A stretch of 64,000 nt of DNA from assembly GCF_025370935.1 (NCBI RefSeq), contig NC_133474.1:18066417-18130416 (forward strand). Reading direction: 5' to 3'. A program made the position numbers and the translations under genes. This document shows positions 10,871 through 20,300 of the stretch, one piece after another (within the stretch, counting starts at the first letter, position 1; each line of letters begins with the position of its first letter). The DNA is from Choristoneura fumiferana. Its lineage: Eukaryota > Arthropoda > Insecta > Lepidoptera > Tortricidae. The notes beneath the pieces were generated by a model, which was not told where the DNA came from, searched no databases, and saw only the letters and a program-made list of their open reading frames with translations.

Positions 10871-11350
10871 ATAGGTAGGTCTGTCGGTACGTTTGTTTAC
10901 GCTATTTTGGAAACTACGAAACAAATTTTTGTGTTGTTTCCACTTGAATATATGTACATACATTACATGCGGATTAAACTTTACCTAGAGCACCGTAAAG
11001 GTTTTTTAACACTTAAAGTTTCGGTTATTTTTTATTTTTTCCAAATCGGACGTTGGCCAAAATTCAATGCCACTAAATTTTTTTTCAGAGACACGTCTAA
11101 GACTTAGTTTAAAGTAAATGTGGAGTTCACCAAAGCCCAAGTCGCTGGCACCAAATTTGTTAAAATAATACCAATCTGATAGATAATAGGTACCTAAGCT
11201 GTAAATAACAGGTAGATATCACAATTATACGAGTCAATAAAGTCTAAAGCCTAGTTTAGACCTGCTACAAAAATTGCGCAAGTTACATTACCTTGCGAGG
11301 CCGTAAAACGAAAGAGTTTGAAGTGATCAATCGAGCGCCGCAATGTACAG
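10871..11350. other. Intergenic, nothing recognised
   Basis: No gene or clear repeat; the short open frame 10907-11107 has no motif. Confidence 0.4.
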
Positions 11351-11480
11351 CAGGGCTACTACGAAACTCGAAACTAGAAGTTCGTGTCGTGCGGCCCCTC
11401 TGACACTTACACTATTTAATACGAGAGCGAGAGGGACCGCACGACACGAAGTTCGAGTTTCGAGTTTCGTAGTAGCCCTG
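11351..11480. mobile_element. Palindromic MITE, CAGGGCTACTACGAAACTCG family, copy 1
   Basis: A 130-base near-perfect hairpin: starts CAGGGCTACTACGAAACTCG and ends CGAGTTTCGTAGTAGCCCTG. Inner arms (GTTCGTGTCGTGCGG, CCTCTGACACTTA) also pair with small interruptions. A second copy is at 26590-26711. Confidence 0.75.
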
Positions 11481-12127
11481 CAGTCGTCATCAGATATTTA
11501 GAAACTGCGAAGGTGGTCAAAGTTATCGGCACATGCACATCTAGTCTCTATTATTAAGGTTCTAGAGTTCTGTACTACAATATAAATATCTGATGATTGT
11601 ACTACAACTTGCGCGATTATTCTTACCGTCTAAACTAGGCTTAACGCGGTTGTCTCTTTCGCATGTAATTTGGTTTGTTTTTTGGCAAAAGGGTAAACAA
11701 TGCTCAAAGCACTGCGTCGGAGTCATTGACACGAGCAAAACAACAAGCTTTGATGATTCACTCAGCTTTAATTTAACTAATTGCTTAACGTAAAGTGTTT
11801 TGAGGGAAATACCACGCTGGAAAATCCGTCGCGGGCTAATGCAGAAATTGAGATATACCCACTTAATTTCTTAAGTGGGAATTACTACTTTTTCTATCGA
11901 TGCGAAATCAGGCGCACAATTCGCACTAACTTAGGTTCAAGTAGGTAGTCGTTTGTTATTTTTAAATCGAGAAAAAACTTCAAATACCGCTTAAGCTCGT
12001 ACGTATACAAAAAAATATAGGAGCATGAGCATGAGCATTTATATATAAATTTTACATGAGCTTTACGTTTAAGGAAAACTGAGAAAAACTTGTATCTATA
12101 CACTTGATCAAAAAGCAAAATTGAAAA
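11481..12127. other. Intergenic, nothing recognised
   Basis: No supported gene. The minus open frame 11894-12169 partly overlaps the SINE remnant at its upper end and shows no domain. Confidence 0.4.
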
Positions 12128-12240
12128 GTTCTTGATCCGCATTGGGCCCGCGTGGGAACTGCAAGCCATAAACTGTCATTCTAAAAGGAGGCCTCCCTGC
12201 AGTATGACGTAAATATATACATAGATATATGCAGAGATGA
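12128..12240 (+). mobile_element. Remnant of a tRNA-headed SINE (tail part)
   Basis: GATCCGCATTGGGCCCGCGT, then GGGAACT and an AGGAGGCCT block, match the tail of the full SINE at 57954-58255 in order and spacing. The tRNA-like head is missing and the end is eroded. Confidence 0.6.
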
Positions 12241-12299
12241 TGATGACACACTTTTGTACTACAGTTTATATTTTACGGCAGCACTAATTAGGTAAGTAG

Positions 12300-12545
12300 T
12301 TAAAGCCTCAATATTATTCAATACTAAGCTGTTACCCCGACTTCGTCCGCGTAGAATTTATTTATCCCTATCCTGCGGGAACTATGCAATTTTCCGGGAT
12401 AAAAACTATTCTATGTCTTTCCCCGGGGCTCAAACTATCTGTATACCAAAATTCCATCTAAATCAGTTCAGTGGCTTAGACGTGATGAAGTGACAAATAA
12501 ACAGACTTACGAAATTTCGCGTTTATAATATTAGTAGGATCTGAC
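12300..12545 (+). mobile_element. RTE-like retroelement 3' end
   Basis: Carries TTATCCCTATCCTGCGGGAA, GGGATAAAAACTATTCTATG, and a terminal AAACAGACTTACGAAATTTC followed by TTTATAATATTAGTAGGAT, the 3' end of a repeat widespread in Lepidoptera. Related ends occur near 31025-31055 and 48790-48916. No coding part is kept. Confidence 0.6.
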
Positions 12546-12625
12546 ACACGAAGCGTGCATATATATATGTGATACGACTCTATTTCTAGGGCCGATAGAA
12601 CTTGTCAGATATTTTTGCACGCTCC
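12539..12625. mobile_element. Internal fragment of the GTACAGTCACC-type MITE
   Basis: GATACGACTCTATTTCTAGG, GCCGATAGAACTTGTCAGAT and ATTTTTGCACGCTCCGCT repeat the centre of the 17850-17985 element. Terminal arms are not preserved. Confidence 0.6.
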
Positions 12626-12675
12626 GCTCAAGCAAATTGAATCATGACCCAGGGTGGAGCCTTTGTGCTACTAAT

Positions 12676-13052
12676 TAGTGATGTAACGAATATTCGCATT
12701 CGCATTCGCAAAATTTCTGCGAATGGTTTGCGAATATGAATATCAGACAAAATACAATTATTACATAATAGTAGGTTAATAAAATCAAAATACGTTATTT
12801 CTTTGTTTTTTATAAAAAAATAACAACCTTTTAATCACATTATCAGTATTCACTTAATCATTTGGTATTAAGTATTTATTTATTTACTTCGCGATGCGTT
12901 CGTATAAACTCGGTAATTCTCGGAACAAAATACAAACGGAACGCACTTCGTTCAAACAAGACTGCCATAGACAATTTGGCGCCAGAACGAAAAACTGAAT
13001 ATTCGTATTCGCATTCGCGAATGTTCAAAAAATGACATTCGTTACATCACTA
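12676..13052. mobile_element. hAT-type MITE with exact 8-base target duplication
   Basis: The 377-base element begins TAGTGATGTAACGAATATTC and ends with GACATTCGTTACATCACTA, inverted termini of about 20 bases. Subterminal ATTCGCATTCGC repeats occur at both ends. CTACTAAT flanks it exactly on both sides (12668-12675 and 13053-13060), the 8-base duplication expected of hAT transposases. No open frame, so it was mobilised in trans. The perfect flank suggests a fairly recent insertion. Confidence 0.85.
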
Positions 13053-13284
13053 CTACTAATGTCATGTTGACATCTCATACTTTTGATGAATGATTCAATT
13101 TGTTCGACCGTACATTCGAGTACCTATATGCCCGGTTTCACCCGATGGTAAGCAATTATTACCTTTGGAAGTTAGCATCATTGGCGGTATCTAAGTCCGG
13201 AGTTCATCTACAAACCATTAAGTATAGATGATTCTATCTGTCTAACATAATTACCAGGATGTTTGTGTAGAAAAAACCCACCAA

Positions 13285-14015
13285 GTGCGTGTCTGGCCAC
13301 GTCTAGTGTAGGGTTCTGTACTAATATGCGGCAAATATATAAGTATTGACTATAAGTTTTGAACTACTTTTTGAATGACTATTTGGTACAGTTAACTTGT
13401 AAAGTTTCCTTAACTGTGACAGTTTTCCATTGCAATACATTTATACAAGTACCTATCTACTTCATATTATAATTTTGCATTTTTCAACCCAACGGTTTAT
13501 CTTGCAAGAGGGGGGGGGGAGGAACGGACGGACTCTTGACTCTAACAAAAACGAGCACTTTAAACCTTAAAAATCTGTAAACGGGTCCCTAAATCGAAGA
13601 GTGGTCTTCGTAAACTTACGATATTTTTGAAAGAGCTATTCAATGACTATTTACGTACTTATGGATTTAGATAAGAAATAATTCATCCCCACTTTACGTG
13701 AAAGGATGAAAAAAAATTAGTTTTTTCTTGTTTTTCATTTTACTACTTTGTTTGCGTGGTTAATATACCAGTGCAAAATGTATGTATGTATTTAAACTCT
13801 TTATCATACAATATAAAAGAAACTAGGTACCTAACACAATTGACAAACTGAGATACAATGTACAAAGTCGAACTTATCCATTTATTAAGGGATCAACCAG
13901 TCAACCTTTGAGTGAATGCGAGCGAGTGCTGGGAGCATTAACATTGTTTGAGCTAAGCCACGGACGGACATCCCGAAACTATAAATAAAGGTTCCTCGTA
14001 CTACGGAACCCTAAA
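13285..14015. mobile_element. Interspersed repeat with GGTTCCGTA-type borders and a nested LINE 3' piece
   Basis: The left part has AAGTGCGTGTCTGGCCACGT and AGGGTTCTGTACTA; the right end has CTCGTACTACGGAACCCTAA. This is the border pattern of a large lepidopteran repeat family also seen at 49795-50745. About 13775-13930 inside it is a 3' UTR fragment of the LINE at 10258-10870 on the minus strand. A short G-run is at about 13510. Confidence 0.45.
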
Positions 14016-14640
14016 AGCCATCATTAAGACTAATATTTATTTAACAACATATCACTGACCACCACTCTTCTTAATAATTCAATGAAGTGAGTCGTGACTC
14101 ATGTGGCAATGCACAGCTGAATGATATATGTTCCTAAGATTGGTAATGTAGATCAAATCCTAGTACGTGTTCGTAATTAATATAATTATTGGCCACAAGC
14201 CCCATGAATCACCAAGCGGTACGCAAGGTCAATATACTGTTTAAACAATTCTCTATAGTTAATGTAGCGTGCATTGAGCAAATTAATTTAGGACTAGAGG
14301 ATATTTTTTTCTCCTGGTATGTTTGTTTGTTTTGATCCACTGCCAGAGGTCTGATTGTCCTGAAATTTAGTAAATAATGTAGGTTGGATAACAATGCAAG
14401 TACAGTCAACAAAAAATACAGGCAGCAAAAGAAGCAGACAATATTTGAAATTACGGCACTCGTTTTCTCTTTCAGTCAGTTAGACATTTTTTTGATATGT
14501 AATCTAGGACGTCTTGTAGGCTTTTTTTAAATTTCGATTGAAGGCTTAAACTGACAGTTCTTGTTTGGATCTGACTGGACTTAAGACCACATAAACCTAG
14601 AATAAAAAGCCTGCAAGTGGACGCTAATATATATTATAAC

Positions 14641-14706
14641 CATGTTGCCTACGAATAATAATTCTTAGCATGAAATAATAATTCTTAGAATTATTATTCG
14701 TAGCAT
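14641..14706. repeat. Small inverted repeat
   Basis: CTACGAATAATAATTCTTA is followed after about 20 bases by its near complement ending ATTATTATTCGTAG. A short hairpin; could be a relic of a MITE. Confidence 0.5.
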
Positions 14707-15181
14707 GTTACAATCTGGCCTGGCATGACAAGGGTATGACGGTACGGTGTGTAATGTGCATGATTATAGAATTTCTTTTTATTATGTACCTATTTTTTTA
14801 TTAAAGCTTTGCGAAGCCGGGGCCGGTCGCTAGTTTCTAGGTAAGATCTCCAAACAAGCTCGCATGCTCTCCGCGCACATGCCGTTGACTTTAACTTTAA
14901 TAGCGATGTTTTATTTAATCACATTCGGCAGTTCGTGCACGGCTTGTTAGAAGAGCCATTATGCTGTATCCTCCAGTGGTCGAAATATTGCGGCGGTGTT
15001 TTTGTGCGCATTCCTATCTAAATATTGATGCTACGTCCACGTTTCACTGCTGGCTCCATCCGGGTTGGTTGCTGGGGTACGTAAAAGCTTTGGCGATTGC
15101 GTAGCTGGTATAATTGTTTACGCGTGTTGAATAGGGCAAATTATTAGACCTAGGGCCGTTGTACCGTCGAACAAACAGAAT
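14707..15181. other. Intergenic, repeat debris only
   Basis: A short stretch near 14800-14835 (GCTTTGCGAAGCCGGGGCCG, then CTAGTTTCTAGG) resembles the end of a lepidopteran retroelement. Nothing else recognised. Confidence 0.35.
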
Positions 15182-15320
15182 GTACAGTCAAGTGCAAAAA
15201 TATGGACTTATGTAACCCTTCAAAAATATGTACGATAGATTCTTATTCCGGCGTAGTAAGGCCGTGGTAACATATATTTGAGTGGTTCGAATAGATACAT
15301 ATTTTTGCACTTGACTGTAC
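15182..15320. mobile_element. Palindromic MITE with GTACAGTCAAGTGC termini
   Basis: GTACAGTCAAGTGCAAAAAT at the left is matched by ATTTTTGCACTTGACTGTAC at the right, an exact 20-base terminal inverted repeat. The centre differs from the 8357 copy. The two may share a transposase. Confidence 0.75.
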
Positions 15321-15519
15321 CAGGATGGAAACTGTGCTGCTAAAATGTCATAGTGAAATTGATTTTTAAGAGGTTTCACCCTGGTACCCAATGGTACAAG
15401 GTATCCTGTTGGTAGCAAATGGTATCCTGCTTGACAAAACATCAGTTCAGCACATTAAACAAGAGTTTTAGAAATTTTTCGTCAGATTTTATTGTTAAGA
15501 TCTAAGTACCTACATTTTT

Positions 15520-15640
15520 AACCGACTTCAAAAAAGGAGGAGGTTATCAATTCGGATGTATTTTTTTATGTTTGTTACCTCAGAACTCCGTCATTTATGA
15601 ACCGATTTGATTTTTTTTTTGCGTTCGCCTAGGAATGTCT
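15520..15640 (+). mobile_element. ACCGACTTCAAAAAAGGAGG-type repeat fragment
   Basis: Starts ACCGACTTCAAAAAAGGAGG then AGGTTATCAATTCGG and a T-rich part, a common lepidopteran repeat of unsettled class. Other pieces lie at about 19525-19575 and 51075-51150. Confidence 0.6.
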
Positions 15641-16240
15641 TCAATTAGGTCCCATAAGCAACAAATCAGGATCTGATGATTGAATCTTAAGGAAATCGAG
15701 GGAACTCTTCAAATGTTGTTGGGACACCTATAGTGAATTGGATATATTTAGTAGTAACTCGAGCATTTGCTCTTGAAAATCATCAATATTAACTATCGAA
15801 GAATTCGGAATCAAACTGTTAACTGCGAAATAGTGGATAATCGAAGTTAAAAAGATTGTTATTATTATAGGTATTAGGTTAGCCCATTTGGTTCCACTGC
15901 TGAGCAAAAGCCTCCCTCCGATACTTCCAGTGCCAAAAGATGTTCGAGGAAAAAAGTACGTTTGAAATAATAAGACCATCAAGATTTTGGAAGGCAGAAG
16001 ATATTCGTATGCTGATAGAAGGTGAAAGTAGTGTAACACCTTATCTTCTATGGACGGATCGGACGTCATCGCAAAGAAATTAGTAAGACATAAGTAGATG
16101 ATATACTCACAATACAGTACGAGTACTTACAATATGTACAATGACTCTTTATGGACACCAAGAAATAAAAAAAAATAGAAAAAAAATACAATTCAAGCAA
16201 TAGGCGCGCGTATCGCTTATACAATCGCTTCCCGTACCAC

Positions 16241-16371
16241 TACCATGAGTTTACAGTGACCGTACTCGATAGCCACGGCGTAGGTAAATTATTTGTATGG
16301 AGAATTGTACAGCGCCTCTACAAATAATTTACGCCGTCGCTATCGAGTACGGTCACTGTAAACTCAAGGTA
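16241..16371. mobile_element. Palindromic MITE, TACCATGAGTTTACAGTGAC type
   Basis: Left arm TACCATGAGTTTACAGTGAC and onward pairs with the right arm ending GGTCACTGTAAACTCAAGGTA over about 55 bases, with a four-base AGGT interruption on the left and a short loop. Confidence 0.7.
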
Positions 16372-16484
16372 CTGGTCTTCGATATTCGATATAGTAAAAG
16401 CAAGTTCACTTACGTTGTAAGAAAATGTATGTAGAGCCAAATTTCATCAAAAAGCGGAAGTTGATAGATTAGGTGAGAGTAGGT

Positions 16485-16605
16485 TTTTTATTTTTTTTAT
16501 CGAACAGCTGGAAAACGAGCAGGAGGGTTACCTGATGGTAAGTGATCACCGCCGCCCATGGACCCCTACAGCATTATTAGGTCTGCGGGTGCGGTAGGTA
16601 TACGG
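16485..16605. mobile_element. Interspersed repeat fragment (GAAAACGAGCAGG type), copy 1
   Basis: GGAAAACGAGCAGGAGGGTT, CCTGATGGTAAGTGATCACC and GCCCATGGACCCCTACA are the body of a repeat common in Lepidoptera; a second copy is at 19066-19180. Only the central part is kept. Confidence 0.6.
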
Positions 16606-16609
16606 TGTT

Positions 16610-17849
16610 TTCTATTTTTCATTAATTTTATTGTAACTTTACGATACTTCCCGTGGAAATTCCTAATTATTACATTGTGGTATTCATTCACGTATCGATT
16701 GTGATTTCGGGTTTTCCCGCGGGTAGGTACCTAATTGGGATATAATGTAGCCGGGCTAGTACTGCTGTTCCCTTTGGATGGATCCAGGAGGAAACCGCAG
16801 CACTTCGGCACACGAGGGAGTTAGCTGACGTTCCCCAAAGATACCTAAGGTAAAGTTTTGTTTATCCTCGTCGATAGTTTAGACTTTCGACGCTACACTA
16901 CGAACGGAGTTACACAGCAAGAGTGCTAAAAAATAAACAAGCATTCTCGTAAGTTACTAGATTTATTTTTAGATTTATACACGAGCTCTTAAATCCTCTT
17001 ACAATCGAAAAGTAAACTCAATCTCTCGGACCGGATCTATTACATTACTATGTCGTGATTGTGTACGCTAAGCACGTAGCAGGTATTTGACAAACATATG
17101 TTTTATTCAACAGACTCCAGTTTACTTATTTATCTAAGTTGTGTGTAGGTACTTCTTCTGCTTTATTAAGGTGAACCCGCAAAAGTACGTAGGATAAATG
17201 TGTTCTGCGAAGAGTTTACTATATTTCTCTCAGTGGTTCCGAAACATTTTTTGGAGTTTTACTTACTTCTGAATTTTTTTTTGCACAATATTTACAATAA
17301 ATAACAAATATCACCCAGATCGCTACTATATTAATTTATAGTAATAGTTAGTAGGATTAGGATTTGTAAGTTTTTGAAGCGGATGACACCCGCAAACCAC
17401 GCGGGCAATACAACAGGAACTAAATAACAAATAGTTTATACCTAACGATATAGCTACAGTGAAATACCATAGCTAATTATATATTTAATGTTCATACTTG
17501 CATAAAAATGTGGTTAAATCAATGATTCAAACAATAATTCTTCCTTAAATATAAATTTTGCCTAATATTTTCGGTTCACAAAATGTGATATGCATTGTAT
17601 CAAGTTACAATTCACACTTCAATCGATTTTTATTGTTCTAATTTTAATAAATTACAATGTTTTATGATATTAGAGGTGTCGTGTTTCTCACATCACTCAT
17701 AAATAGCAAATAAAGCCAATATGGATTTTCCCTCCATTTTGATGAACTTTTACCTGTATCTTGACATTTGAGATTTTTCGTGTCTCTAGAAATACTTACT
17801 CACACAAATACTTAATACCGACCAATAATGACGGATCATTACTCTTTAT
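16610..17849. other. Intergenic, nothing recognised
   Basis: AT-rich sequence with no gene, domain, RNA or clear repeat border. Confidence 0.4.
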
Positions 17850-17985
17850 GTACAGTCACCGGCACCAATATCTGACACAACAAGCGTGCTAAATATCTGA
17901 TACGACTCTATTTCTAGGGCCGGAAGGACGTGTCAGATATTTTTGCACGCTCCGCTGTGGCAGATATTAATTTTGGTGACTGTAC
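17850..17985. mobile_element. Palindromic MITE, GTACAGTCACC family (reference copy)
   Basis: Begins GTACAGTCACCGGCACCAAT and ends ATTTTGGTGACTGTAC. The centre has ATACGACTCTATTTCTAGGG and TGCACGCTCCGCTG. At 136 bases it is the best-preserved member; related copies are at 12539, 29342 (inverted), 42086 (inverted) and 59605. Confidence 0.75.
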
Positions 17986-18179
17986 GTAGTTGAATGAAAA
18001 TCGAGTTGTTATTTATGCTCGTAATATAGATAACGCCTGACAAGTTCCTGTTTAGCATTCGGTAGAATCCTGTCACAACAGAATGCTGACATTTTCCGCA
18101 CTTATCAAAAAAAACTTACAAAAACAGATGTTCCGTTGCGGATGCTAAATAAAACTTTAGTCGCTGCACTTATTATTTC

Positions 18180-18345
18180 CCAATATTAAATACGAGTACA
18201 ATCGACAAACGTGGAGATACATGTACAAAGGCCAACTTATCCCTTTAAGGGATCACTACCAGTCTACTTTTAAGTCGATGAGAGGAGCAATCAGTTATGG
18301 GCCGATAAAGAGTGAGTATAAAGGTCAAAACATTTGGAAGCTAAT
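18180..18345 (-). mobile_element. LINE 3' UTR fragment
   Basis: ATGTACAAAGGCCAACTTAT, CCCTTTAAGGGATCACTACC and GAGAGGAGCAATCAGTTA follow the order seen in the 3' UTR of the LINE at 10258-10870. Non-coding and truncated. Confidence 0.6.
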
Positions 18346-18539
18346 TCTAGCTTTCAAAATTTATATTGTATGACATTATTTTGTCAATGCAATGATTTTA
18401 TGTAAGGAAACGCAGATATTGCCTAATTTTGCCATGATAATGTTTTACTTTATGTTTGAAGCGTGATATGCTCATTTAGCAAACTTACGTGGTTCATGAA
18501 ATAAATTAATTGCAAATATGTGGGTAGATCTATTTGGAC

Positions 18540-18850
18540 AGCTACAGTTTCGTAAATGCGAAAACTCAATTCTGAAAGTCGGAATCACGAATTTCAAAAT
18601 ACCGATTTTTACAATTCCGAATGTTTTAAAACTCCTAATATGACTATTTCGATTCTTTATAAATCCGAAAATTCAAAATATCTAAGGTTTAAAATTACGA
18701 TTACCGAACAATAAGAAGTCCGACTCAATAATAAGCCGAAAGGTCAAAATACGAATTCCGATTACTAAAATACCGAATTTCAAAATTCCGAATATCAATA
18801 CACCGATCAATAATAAATCCCGACTTATTAACGTAAGCTATGTAGGTTAG
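18540..18850. repeat. Degenerate short-motif array (AAAATTCCGAAT-like)
   Basis: A motif of the form A/C-AAAATTCCGAAT, with variants such as CAAAATACCGATT, TACAATTCCGAATG, AAATCCGAAAATTC and AAAATACCGAATTT, recurs about every 15-25 bases for 300 bases. The spacing is irregular, so it is neither a plain minisatellite nor a CRISPR array. It runs straight into the hairpin block at 18909-18962. Confidence 0.6.
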
Positions 18851-18908
18851 ATTGGCCTAAGACAGTAGTAACTGTGATTAATTTTCAGCAATGTGACACA
18901 AGGTCGAC

Positions 18909-18962
18909 GGAGCTCCGCCTGGCGGAGCTCCTATTCCGCGCAGTTAAGGCGCCTGGCGCCTT
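18909..18962. repeat. Two adjacent perfect GC hairpins
   Basis: 18909-18931 is GGAGCTCCGCC, one T, then its exact complement. 18946-18962 is AAGGCGCC, one T, then its exact complement. Both stand in AT-rich DNA just after the motif array, between two related flanks (TAGGTTAGATTGGCC before, TCTAATCTAACCTATG after) that are themselves partly inverted. The pair could form stable cruciforms. Confidence 0.75.
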
Positions 18963-19065
18963 GACGCAATTCTAATCTAACCTATGCAGGTCAATTTACC
19001 TAAATTGATTGATATTAATTCGAGATTCGAGATTCAAGATGCCATATTTTAGCCAGTCAGTCAGG

Positions 19066-19180
19066 ACTTTTTTTTATGGTATAGGGGGAAAACGAGCAGG
19101 CGGATCGCCTGATGGTAAGCGATTACCATCGCCCATGGACACCTGCAAAACCAGAAGTCACAAGTGCGTTTTCTTTTTAT
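19066..19180. mobile_element. Interspersed repeat fragment (GAAAACGAGCAGG type), copy 2
   Basis: GGGGGAAAACGAGCAGGCGG, ATCGCCTGATGGTAAGCGAT and CGCCCATGGACACCTGCAAA match copy 1 at 16485 in order. Followed by two imperfect repeats of GAGAATGAATGAA/GAATGTCAAAATCC (19248-19280 and 19382-19418). Confidence 0.6.
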
Positions 19181-19489
19181 AGGTAATGCCACGAAAGTTG
19201 AAGTGAATGGTATACACATAGCTACAAAAAGAACTGATTGCACAAAAGGAGAATGAATGAACTGAAAGAGTAAATGTCAAAATCCTGCTGTTATTACATA
19301 TGTTGTAGATGTGTGTGTAATCATTCACTTCATCTCTCGTGGCACTACCTATAAATGAGGAACTGTTAGGTAACATAAAAGGAGAATGAATGAAATAAAT
19401 GAGTGAATGTCAAAATCCCGCTGTCATTACATAGTTAACATGTTCTTGTGTGCGTGACCTCAACTCTGGCGGCACTACCTATTACCGAC

Positions 19490-19580
19490 TTGAAAAAACA
19501 GAAGAGGTCATCAATTCTGTTTTTTAACCGACTTCAAAAAAGGAGGAGGTTATTATATATTTTTTTTATATGTACAGTAT
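19490..19580 (+). mobile_element. ACCGACTTC-type repeat fragment, imperfect double copy
   Basis: ACCGACTTGAAAAAACAGAA is followed about 40 bases later by ACCGACTTCAAAAAAGGAGG, so the head of the repeat seen at 15520 occurs twice. Confidence 0.5.
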
Positions 19581-20034
19581 ATGAAGGCTTTCATGGGACT
19601 ATCAGCGCCATCTGTAGTAATACGGCAGTATCGTTTTAACTACAACCTAACTCACCTTCCGTTCCTAGCGAGTAAGTTGCCTATTTAAGAATGCCAAGAG
19701 CACTAAAACGATAGAATCATGATTACCAATAAAAGGAATGCATACCTGGTATGCCATACCAGATGCGTGATATTTACTAACTTAATTAACCAAAGTAAAC
19801 TTAACATCACTTTAACAACAACAGCGCAGCCCCTTCGTTAAATATTTAGATCATGTAACGCTAGATGGCAGCACAAGCAATGGTAAAACAGATCAAGGCT
19901 TTTACGCTAAACTTATCGACGAAATAATGACTTTTTGCAGAAATTATCACTTAATTCTTGCTTTTAATTTGTTTAGGAATTTTAGTATAGTCAATTAGTA
20001 AAGATTTTGTAGTGATTGAGCAGTAAATGCGGTG

Positions 20035-20300
20035 TTCGTAATTCGTATTACAAAAATGGCGGCAGGCGGTGTCGGTAAAGCAGTCGCCGCGGTCCGGTGG
20101 GCGCCGTGACACGCAAGCGCAGCAGGTAGGTTAACATTCACGGTCTGTCGCATTTCGCTGGCCCGTGCGCTCCCGACGCAGCTCGCGCGCGACATGCTCA
20201 GGTTCTATGACGTGACAGTGCAGTGACAAAGTGCTTGTGACCTAAGTGACATGACGGCTCGCGGTTAGCCCCGAGCGCGCCGCCCGCACCTGGATCCTAA
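20035..20300. promoter_or_regulatory. Orphan GC-rich, CpG-rich island with a YY1/Pho-like motif
   Basis: An abrupt GC-rich block in AT-rich DNA. AAAATGGCGGC at 20053-20063 fits the YY1/Pleiohomeotic consensus. A donor-like CAGCAG|GTAGGT follows near 20125, and five or six GTGAC/ATGAC motifs crowd 20210-20255. This could be a promoter with a non-coding first exon on the + strand. The open frame after the ATG in the motif is only about 16 codons, and no downstream exon was found, so the gene it would serve is unknown. Confidence 0.35.

Noticed and set aside
18540..18850. Regularly recurring short motif that could suggest a CRISPR array
   Set aside because: Spacing and repeat sequence both drift, there are no conserved repeats with unique spacers, no cas genes, and the DNA is from an animal nucleus.
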